In this document: positions 28,701-34,294 of the stretch, piece by piece | Layout: the number at the start of each line of letters is the position of its first letter | Numbering within the stretch: the stretch's first letter is position 1 | Virus record (IMG/VR): IMGVR_UViG_3300030102_005918 | Span: 1 to 34,294 of that record | Length of the DNA: 34,294 nt | Reading direction: 5' to 3' (one strand) | Origin: a virus | Position numbers and translations under genes: made by a program | Notes under the pieces: model-generated | The model's input: only the letters and a program-made list of their open reading frames with translations | Told to the model about the DNA's origin: nothing | The model's database searches: none

Positions 28701-31389
28701 AGGTGGTTCAGCCCCGTATACTATAAATTCTAATAATTTTCTTTCAAACTATGGAATACCTGCTACAGAGCATGTAAATTCAGGGACTAACAACCCCGCA
28801 TTTACATATAATTATTTAGGAACAGGTGATGCTGCAACTTTACTTTACAGAGATAGGTACAGTTATTTAGCTAGTGATAACGAAATTGATTCTAGCAACG
28901 TAGATTCTTTTGCAATTCCCGTTCGCTCTTGGTCATATTACAGTAATGCTACTGATGATGGTCAATTTTATGTTCCGGGTGGGCAATACAAAAATACTAA
29001 CGAATTTGGTTCTACAGACAAAGTATTAGTTGCTTTTTCTTTAAGTGGTCATTTTATGACTCTTATAGGGCAAATGGGTTATCCTAACATTTTAGGTTCT
29101 GTAAAAAGTTATAATCAATATATTAAAACATTTCCTATTTACAGTGATTCACACGAAACATTAACTGACTCTTCTGCAAGATCAAACTATGAATTTATAG
29201 GAAGTGCTTATGATTCATCAACTCCAAATGGTAGGTATGTAACTTCTAATGGAAATAATATTTATGGATTTTTTCCTTTAAGATCTAGAAACTGTTTATC
29301 TGGCGTTACAACTGATGATTATTTATTTGACACAAGTTATTATAGCTCTCAGGCAAATCAACTTGTATTAGGCCCATTGCAAAGAGATGATACATATTTA
29401 GGCTCTTTAAGATGGGGATCTATTCAGTCACATAGTTCAGGTCAGTTAAACGTTTCTTACTCAATGCTTGGATCAGAAGATAATGGTTTTATGGGTACAT
29501 TTCAGGCCGAAAAAGAAATGAAATTAGATGATTTTGGAACGCAAAGTTATATGGCTCTTACAGATCCTAGCAGTGCGTTAAAATTAACTTCGTCTAGAGT
29601 CTTGTCTAGTAACGGTTTAGTTGAGGTAAGTTTTAATGATATTCCCACAATGTACGACCAAGGCGGTTTTCGCGGGTCAAATATTGTTAGGCAATATAAT
29701 TCAAATTTTCACAGTTATGCTTATAGAAAAGATAAACGTGGTGGAAGGTTTGGAATATCTATGTACGTTGTTAGTTATAGTGATATACAAAGACTTTCAA
29801 CTTATAGAAGTAATAGTTTTGAATATTCAGGAAATTATGAAAGTTCGGGAACAAGTTATTCTTTATTAAATAGTACATTTTTTACAATAAACACACACCT
29901 TACTACTTATGCAGAAGATTTGCCTCAAGTAAGAATTGTTAGCACACATGCATATTACAATGCATCTCCATATCTTTATGGCACAACAAGTTATTTAAGT
30001 GATATTTCATATTGTGTTTGGCTAGATAGAGAGCGGCATGTTGGTGGTTTTGGTGGTACTGAAACAATGCCTATTATTTGGAAGAAACAACTTCTAAGAT
30101 CAGGTGATTTAAGTACTGCTTATCAAGCATATAAAGACGGTGGGGAAAGAAAGTTAGATGTTTCAATATCTGTAAGTGGAACTGCTGATGGTGACAATGC
30201 CGTTTATTATCATACTGGCGCAACAAATCAAGGACCGTGGCTCTTTGTAAGAACTGAAGGAACACCTATAAACACTTCTGCTCGTTCTGGTTTTTATGGA
30301 AAATTTAACTCAATAAGATTTGAAGATAATGGTTATAAATTATATGTTTTATGGAATGGAAGGGCAGAAGACAGATACCTTTATCAAGGCGGTAGTTTAG
30401 TTAGTTCTGATCCCTCAACTGATCAATGCATAGTTTTATCAAGATACAACCTTACATCACCATATGATATAAATACTGCAACATATACAAATGGTTTTAT
30501 AATAGAGGCAGGACCGTATCAAAATCAATGGGTCAGTTTTGCTCAACAAAGAGCGTACAATTCTTTTGCTACAGATTTTGTTTGGAAACCAGATGGAACT
30601 AAATTTTGGACTATTGGAATAGAAACAACTTCTACATCATATTTTGGTGTGCAGGGTAGATCATGTGAAACAAGAGTAAGAGAATATTCAGTTGGAACGC
30701 CTTGGGATTTAAGTACAGTTACTAACACAAATAATGTAAAAGCTTACGATACTGCACCTGCAGGTATAAATCTTAATACAAGTATATGGCTTCCTACTAA
30801 TTTAGAATTAAGCCCTGATGGAACTAATGTTTATTGGGCATGTAAGAGAGTTGCTTCTAGTCTTACAAATGCAGATTTAGAAATATTGCAATTTAAATCA
30901 ACATTGCCCAGTGCTTATGATGTAACCAATCCATCTCAAACCGTTACAAGAACAGAGCAAAATGCAACCCGAACACTTGTAGGAAATTATCACAGTGCGA
31001 GTGATGGGGGAGCAGAAAGGCTTAGATTTATAAATAGTGAAGGAAGATTATACAGAACAAACTCTACAGATACAGTAACAACAACTAGTGAATCTCAAAG
31101 TGAACGTTGGGGTCAATCATGGCCTATGGGCGGTATTTCTGTTTTTGATCCAAAACAAAAAACACAAAAATTTAATGGTCAAATATCTATTGGAAATTAC
31201 ACAATGTTTCCTAATTATCATAGCCCAACAAGCTATACTCAAGCTAGTACGGGTGGGATAGTTGACGATCAAATGTTTAACTTTGCAGTAAGCCCAAGGG
31301 AAGACATTATATTAGTTAATGATGGGCAAGCTGTCATTTATCAGTTATTATTTAACAACAACACAAGAAAGTTTGGAATAGGACCGTAG
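25729..31389 (+). CDS. Giant propeller-like fibre/receptor protein
   Basis: About 1886 residues if it starts at ATG 25729, but that start has no ribosome site and the frame is open back to 25597, inside the fibre gene; the next in-frame ATG (26032) would remove about 100 residues. Real expression may be by a +1 frameshift from the preceding gene. The first residues after the junction (KLWGWKHSQVGASNTEPW) resemble an RCC1-type start. At least six SPDG-like motifs occur: FRWSEDGYYLYVIWG (near 27553), FTISPDRNHAIV (27788), IEWNPDGSILYC (28360), IRFEDNGYKLYVLW (30310), FVWKPDGTKFWTIG (30576), LELSPDGTNVYW (30800), the signature of beta-propeller blades. Rich in Tyr, Ser, Asn and Gly. Probably the receptor-binding tip. 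Confidence 0.75.
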   Translation: MQVFQEQTLANLRKLWGWKHSQVGASNTEPWPDVQRGPWDQGASGYGGGASGGSNTETAAFPDDAYNSALFYNNNLQTDEVTDPWAQLDFLYRDAPYSPVQMFALPDGTWGTSNDMNYALQPGSDLILMQINALEDVNTTWGTGQFGFDNNFGTTSWVTENRKLVPGTTSRACIYQVGRIKSNYAMVFNQTAFGGGVSGSTPPIFENGDAFNVGNVGTQASTSMDAWNTSVDLAGAKGTGANALYHSSLDRTVTSRENFLKNKGRCVRKISTTNNLNGYFQNPLYGKTVDIAYEIERTLEKYGVATNTLHIKSGTNSTRQVTVLSYVAGQLHFCAAPAQQNEGSVMYIPCYVRMHIRDYNNGRPTAHLGHAPMYRYVTVAIRLERRFCPGTYLPGSGVVIDWNMTNKTILGSPEIPFTESYISGEGWDNWTNKGYESQDELLNQPSNAGDKPVRCYRWGTNGQSFYIVGGNIGQAAPTKSGGGSNIYHCLKKIDVADETAFEYDRFYQVGTHKDANTDQFNETQFSDVEENRIIDLDPRETGIWDNAWVNGLEEYYYANQSDLFADRRTWVGSKYGFNSSATNPPEVAPKYPQSFTIDGRTYEEEILSFRWSEDGYYLYVIWGLDHHHKTSNTASGNVRSWMARYRTTQPYTPAYLKWCGETDSTDTPLTPADGANNIEDYYGIRDFTISPDRNHAIVLDNPYNGLWSDGKATYPGGATPDVTNRRRWPSLSQYNFGEFDSEYSNMPYKYEAGAYGAYVVDTTHESFRFSTNPLATSVNAPNSTSIGGLGQYGYVRKAWWKWPQNTINLGSPDSGTLTGTTVTQENFIWLNKRIVGNGNNKNLRAWSDYYRKRVIGGSTIPSTNTVSQTQYVRPTAIEWNPDGSILYCFQQCDSFSRGSSLYTASGGGSYAVSRPYGPDYGVVMYPLPVHPKEEWYPNPPRPGGATEPTAISDNMGTFDSEYYPPFLYNYTLRGFFEQSNWMRENINDTARGGSAPYTINSNNFLSNYGIPATEHVNSGTNNPAFTYNYLGTGDAATLLYRDRYSYLASDNEIDSSNVDSFAIPVRSWSYYSNATDDGQFYVPGGQYKNTNEFGSTDKVLVAFSLSGHFMTLIGQMGYPNILGSVKSYNQYIKTFPIYSDSHETLTDSSARSNYEFIGSAYDSSTPNGRYVTSNGNNIYGFFPLRSRNCLSGVTTDDYLFDTSYYSSQANQLVLGPLQRDDTYLGSLRWGSIQSHSSGQLNVSYSMLGSEDNGFMGTFQAEKEMKLDDFGTQSYMALTDPSSALKLTSSRVLSSNGLVEVSFNDIPTMYDQGGFRGSNIVRQYNSNFHSYAYRKDKRGGRFGISMYVVSYSDIQRLSTYRSNSFEYSGNYESSGTSYSLLNSTFFTINTHLTTYAEDLPQVRIVSTHAYYNASPYLYGTTSYLSDISYCVWLDRERHVGGFGGTETMPIIWKKQLLRSGDLSTAYQAYKDGGERKLDVSISVSGTADGDNAVYYHTGATNQGPWLFVRTEGTPINTSARSGFYGKFNSIRFEDNGYKLYVLWNGRAEDRYLYQGGSLVSSDPSTDQCIVLSRYNLTSPYDINTATYTNGFIIEAGPYQNQWVSFAQQRAYNSFATDFVWKPDGTKFWTIGIETTSTSYFGVQGRSCETRVREYSVGTPWDLSTVTNTNNVKAYDTAPAGINLNTSIWLPTNLELSPDGTNVYWACKRVASSLTNADLEILQFKSTLPSAYDVTNPSQTVTRTEQNATRTLVGNYHSASDGGAERLRFINSEGRLYRTNSTDTVTTTSESQSERWGQSWPMGGISVFDPKQKTQKFNGQISIGNYTMFPNYHSPTSYTQASTGGIVDDQMFNFAVSPREDIILVNDGQAVIYQLLFNNNTRKFGIGP

Positions 31390-31391
31390 TT

Positions 31392-31751
31392 ATGCCTTTA
31401 CAAAAACTTCAATTTAGACCCGGAATAAATAGAGAAGGAACTAACTACTCTAACGAAGGTGGTTGGTTTGATTGTGATAAAATAAGATTTAGAAATGGTT
31501 TAGTAGAAAGAATAGGCGGTTGGCAGAAAGCAAGTTCTGTAGAATTAGATGGAAGAACTAGCAAATTATACAAGTTTACAAATTTACAAGCAAAAAACTT
31601 TCTTTTTATTGGGACTTCAGCTAGAGTATATTTAGAAGAAGGGGGCACGTTTACAGACATCACCCCTTTAAGAAGGGCTGTTCAGCTTCCTTTTACGACT
31701 ACAGGTGTTGAGGCAACTACTCAGATTAATAGTGTAACGGTTGTGACATAA
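31392..31751 (+). CDS. Tail-stabilization protein, N-terminal part (P22 gp10-like)
   Basis: 119 residues. Begins LQKLQFRPGINREGTNYSNE, then GGWFDCDKIRFRNGLVERIG and FLFIGTSARVYLEEGGTFTD, the well-known N-terminus of podovirus tail-stabilization proteins, which usually run on for several hundred residues more. Here it stops after TTTGVEATTQINSVTVVT, at a TAATG that begins the rest of the protein. The TGVEA string also appears as repeats in the 23971-24342 gene. Either the two cistrons act as a split protein or the stop is a mutation or sequencing artefact. Function: seals the adaptor channel and holds the tail needle and fibres. Confidence 0.8.
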   Translation: MPLQKLQFRPGINREGTNYSNEGGWFDCDKIRFRNGLVERIGGWQKASSVELDGRTSKLYKFTNLQAKNFLFIGTSARVYLEEGGTFTDITPLRRAVQLPFTTTGVEATTQINSVTVVT

Positions 31752-33340
31752 TGGCGATTACATTTACAACAACAAACAATAGCGCAACAGTCACTGTTAA
31801 TGACCCAAATCATGGTGCATCAGTTGGTGATTTTGTTTTGTTTAGAGATGTAAGTGGTTTATCTGGAACTAATGTTGCAACATTTATTGAAAACGGTGAT
31901 CAACCTCATAGAATAGCAACTCAAACAACAAATACTTATACAATAACACTTACTTTAGGTCTTGCAGATGGCAATAATTCAAGCGCAGGTCAAGCTTCTG
32001 GGTACTACTATTTAGAAACAGGAATTGCAGATGCAGTATTAGGGCCGGGATGGGGTGCAGGAACTTGGGGCCGTGGAACTTGGGGTAGTGAAATAGATGA
32101 TATTGTTGGTGAGCAAATTCGTCTTTGGTCTATAGATAGTTTTGGTGAAGATATTATTGTTAATTTATTTGATGGTGATCTTTATTACTATCATGGTGAT
32201 GCAACAGCAGAAAGATTAGTGCCTCTTAGAGAATTTGGTTTAAGCACACTAGCACAAAATGCTGTTCCATCTATATCAAGATTTGTTGCTGTTTCTGATG
32301 TTGATAGGCATGTTTTATGTTTTGGCGTAACTCCAAACGGATCTACGCTGCAAGATAAACTTTTAATAAGATGGTCAAGTAGGGAAGATCCGTTTGATTG
32401 GAATCCGACAACATCAAATACAGCAGGTGATTTAAGAATATCTCAAGGTACAGAGATTACTGGTATTGCACAAACACGTAAAGAAATACTTGTTTGGACA
32501 GACCAAAGCTTACATACAGTTCAATATCAAGGAACTCCATATTATTTTGGGCAAGCTTTAATTGCAGAAAGTGTTAATATTGCTAGTCCAAACGCATCTG
32601 CAGCAGTAAATGACCTCATATTTTGGATGGGTTATGATAACTTTTATCGTTATGATGGTCGCGTTCAAGTAATGCCATGCACAGTAAAAAGATATGTATT
32701 TGATGATATAAATCGTTCACAACTTGCAAAAATATATTGTAGCACAATGACAAAAGAGAGTGAGGTTTGGTGGTTTTATCCATCTTCACTTTCAGATGAA
32801 AACGATAGATATATTATTTTTAATTATCAAGAAAATGCTTGGTATTATGGAACATTATCAAGAACAGCAATGATTGATGCCTCTTCTACAATTAGAACAA
32901 ACCCACAGGCTACAGGCGGCACAGGAAATAGCTTTTTATATAATCAAGAAAGAGGTCTTGATGATGGTGAGCAAAGCCCTGCGATTCCCATTGATGCATT
33001 TGTAGAGTCTTCTGATTTTGATTTAGGTGAGGGCGATAGATTTATGCTAACTCAAAGAATAATTCCAGATATTACTTTTACGGGATCTATTACAGATTCT
33101 GGCAATCCTGCAGTTAATTTTAAAATTAAAGTAAGAGATTATCCCGGAGTTAGTTATTCTGACGAACCAAGCGATACAACAACCCGAACATCTACTACAC
33201 CAGTTGAGCAGTTTACAAAGCAAGCATTTGTTCGGGCTAGGGGAAGATCTGCTGCATTAAGGATAGAGAGCGACAGGTTGGGAACAATGTGGCAATTGGG
33301 ATATCCAAGACTAGAATTACGTCAGGATGGCAGAAAATGA
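31751..33340 (+). CDS. Tail-stabilization protein, C-terminal part (P22 gp10-like)
   Basis: 529 residues, starting in the TAATG that ends the N-terminal part. The start FTTTNNSATVTVNDPNHGAS continues the same protein in other phages; GWGAGTWGRGTWG (about 99-112) and IRLWSIDSFGEDIIVNLFDG (about 120-140), LLIRWSSREDPFDWNPTTSN, and a long beta-rich end (FDLGEGDRFMLTQRIIPDI) complete the family. Together the two parts make about 650 residues, usual for the family in marine phages. No separate ribosome site is evident, so translation probably depends on reinitiation. The stop overlaps the next start by ATGA. Confidence 0.85.
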   Translation: MAITFTTTNNSATVTVNDPNHGASVGDFVLFRDVSGLSGTNVATFIENGDQPHRIATQTTNTYTITLTLGLADGNNSSAGQASGYYYLETGIADAVLGPGWGAGTWGRGTWGSEIDDIVGEQIRLWSIDSFGEDIIVNLFDGDLYYYHGDATAERLVPLREFGLSTLAQNAVPSISRFVAVSDVDRHVLCFGVTPNGSTLQDKLLIRWSSREDPFDWNPTTSNTAGDLRISQGTEITGIAQTRKEILVWTDQSLHTVQYQGTPYYFGQALIAESVNIASPNASAAVNDLIFWMGYDNFYRYDGRVQVMPCTVKRYVFDDINRSQLAKIYCSTMTKESEVWWFYPSSLSDENDRYIIFNYQENAWYYGTLSRTAMIDASSTIRTNPQATGGTGNSFLYNQERGLDDGEQSPAIPIDAFVESSDFDLGEGDRFMLTQRIIPDITFTGSITDSGNPAVNFKIKVRDYPGVSYSDEPSDTTTRTSTTPVEQFTKQAFVRARGRSAALRIESDRLGTMWQLGYPRLELRQDGRK

Positions 33341-33558
33341 GCGGAAAAAACATTGTTCGACCTATCTTGCCGTTTCCACCAGAGGAATATGATGAGTCAT
33401 ATATGATTCAGTTAATTAGAATATTAGAAGAATTAATATCTAAAACAGAATTACCACTAACAAATATACCAGAGATAGCAGACGTTTCGCAATTATCATC
33501 ATTAGAAATAGGGGATGTTTATAAAGACGCATCAGGATTTGTTAAAATAAAAACATGA
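33337..33558 (+). CDS. Small hypothetical protein
   Basis: 73 residues from ATG 33337, which forms ATGA with the preceding stop; the frame is open from 33289, but that part lies inside the previous gene. Sequence MSGKNIVRPILPFPPEEYDE, then a helix YMIQLIRILEELISKTELPL and a beta end SLEIGDVYKDASGFVKI. The end (IGDVYKDASGFVKI) is a short beta hairpin of the type found in phage tail-tip proteins. Likely virion part; not recognised further. Confidence 0.75.
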   Translation: MSGKNIVRPILPFPPEEYDESYMIQLIRILEELISKTELPLTNIPEIADVSQLSSLEIGDVYKDASGFVKIKT

Positions 33559-33565
33559 GTTAGTT

Positions 33566-34042
33566 ATGGACCCAGTAAGTTGCGTTGCTTTAGCGACAGG
33601 TAGCTTCAAGGCTCTTAAAGCAGCTATTGGAGCGGGAAAAGACCTACAAGATATGTCGGGAACTTTGTCTCAATGGGGCAAAGCTTTCTCTGATTTTACT
33701 AATCTTGAAGAAAGAGAAAAAAATCCCCCTTGGTGGAAACAGACGTTTAAAGGTAGTGACGAAGAAACAGCTTTAGAAATTTTTGCAAATAAAAAAAAGA
33801 TGGAACATATGCGCTCTGAAATAAAAGAGCATATTACTTGGCACTATGGTAAGTCTGCATGGGATGAGGTTTTGGCAATTGAGGCTCAAATGCGTAGACG
33901 TAGAAAAGAAGAGCTTTATGCAAAACAACAAAGAATTGATACAGCAATAAATTTTGCAATAGGGTTTGTAATTTTTTTAATTAGCGGTGGTGTTTTATTT
34001 TTAGCCTTTTACATCTGGGGCAAATATCAGGGGCGTTGGTAA
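33566..34042 (+). CDS. Small membrane-anchored conserved-type protein
   Basis: 158 residues, weak ribosome site. N-terminus MDPVSCVALATGSFKALKAA with an amphipathic helix, the central part NPPWWKQTFKGSDEETALEI, a helical charged segment (AQMRRRRKEELYAKQQRI), and one membrane segment at about 127-151 (AINFAIGFVIFLISGGVLFL). I recall this 'MDPVS...A..F...K' family as common in marine phages near the tail genes; a role in the virion interior, in DNA ejection or in lysis has been suggested by position only. Ends by TAATG with the next gene. Confidence 0.8.
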   Translation: MDPVSCVALATGSFKALKAAIGAGKDLQDMSGTLSQWGKAFSDFTNLEEREKNPPWWKQTFKGSDEETALEIFANKKKMEHMRSEIKEHITWHYGKSAWDEVLAIEAQMRRRRKEELYAKQQRIDTAINFAIGFVIFLISGGVLFLAFYIWGKYQGRW

Positions 34043-34203
34043 TGTGGGTTTTGCTTTGGTTGCAACTTTTAAACGGTTCATTTGACCATTATCACATTGG
34101 AAGTTATTCTAGTGAAGAAGCGTGTAAAAGTAATATGTCTAAGGCAAAAGTATTAGTAAACAGTGAAAAATCTAAAGTTGTTTGTATAGAAATAAAACGG
34201 TGA
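34042..34203 (+). CDS. Very short secreted-like protein
   Basis: 53 residues starting in the TAATG of the previous stop. The N-terminus MWVLLWLQLLNGSF is hydrophobic and short; a soluble part with two Cys (at 29 and 48) follows: YHIGSYSSEEACKSNMSKAK and ends KVVCIEIKR. This is the shape of a small conserved phage protein in the tail region whose role is not known. Confidence rests on the clean overlaps at both ends (TAATG before, GTGA after) and normal codon use. Confidence 0.65.
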   Translation: MWVLLWLQLLNGSFDHYHIGSYSSEEACKSNMSKAKVLVNSEKSKVVCIEIKR

Positions 34204-34294
34204 AATTAATTGAACGCGGTGGAAAATACATTGTATATGACAAACGTGGAAAAATTGTTATAATAACAAGAGATAAAAAAGTAGCTATTTCTTG
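34200..34294 (+). CDS. Partial small protein at window end
   Basis: GTG at 34200 overlaps the preceding TGA (GTGA) and opens a frame that runs off the window: MKLIERGGKYIVYDKRGKIV, then IITRDKKVAIS. About 31 residues visible, basic and beta-rich. The GTG overlap matches the coupling style of this operon, so it is probably a true gene start. No family assigned. Confidence 0.5.
   Translation, partial: MKLIERGGKYIVYDKRGKIVIITRDKKVAIS

Noticed and set aside
1-34294. CRISPR arrays, insertion sequences, integrase or tRNA genes
   Set aside because: No regularly spaced repeats, transposase or integrase motifs, or cloverleaf structures were seen on either strand.

Overview
The window reads as the late (virion) region of a tailed DNA phage, most likely short-tailed (podovirus-like) and from a marine setting. 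It is AT-rich. Apart from one small gene, all genes lie on the + strand and are tightly packed, many joined by TAATG, TGATG or ATGA stop/start overlaps. The key calls are a large terminase with ATPase and nuclease motifs, a P22 gp1-like portal, a GroES-like co-chaperonin, a scaffold-like protein, a major capsid protein, gp4-like head-tail adaptors, giant fibre/appendage proteins and a P22 gp10-like tail-stabilization protein. No tape measure, sheath or tail-tube gene is visible, which fits a short tail. Several small proteins match, from memory, families that recur in uncultured marine phage genomes. The host cannot be determined from this sequence.

Layout. 1-342: end of an upstream module (HTH-like protein), closed by a strong intrinsic terminator. 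343-590: control region with a sigma70-like promoter. 591-4684: two small genes, a Gly/Met-rich protein and a large disordered protein, where a small terminase would often sit (none recognised). 4681-9508: terminase, small Lys-rich proteins, a possible RNA structure, portal, and an H1-like basic protein. 9482-9909: a single minus-strand zinc-ribbon-like gene with its own promoter and terminator, the classic layout of a phage 'moron'. 9951-13571: a second promoter, then co-chaperonin, scaffold, two capsid-associated proteins and major capsid protein, ending at a terminator with a UUCG tetraloop. 13649-18339: small structural and basic proteins, head-tail adaptors and short tail/collar proteins. 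18343-31389: two giant fibre genes and two smaller fibre/repeat genes. 31392-33340: gp10-like stabilization protein split into two overlapping cistrons. 33337-34294: small late genes, the last cut by the window edge.

How it fits together. Portal, scaffold and capsid protein make the procapsid; the GroES-like protein probably works with host GroEL on capsid folding; terminase packages DNA; adaptors and the gp10-like protein seal the portal and carry the fibres. The most unusual features are a cupredoxin-like copper-site motif inside a fibre protein, a dockerin-like calcium motif in an insertion within an adaptor, the autonomous zinc-ribbon moron with a promoter-associated motif shared with the late promoter, interleaved complementary segments just before the portal gene, and two broken or re-joined reading frames in tail genes.
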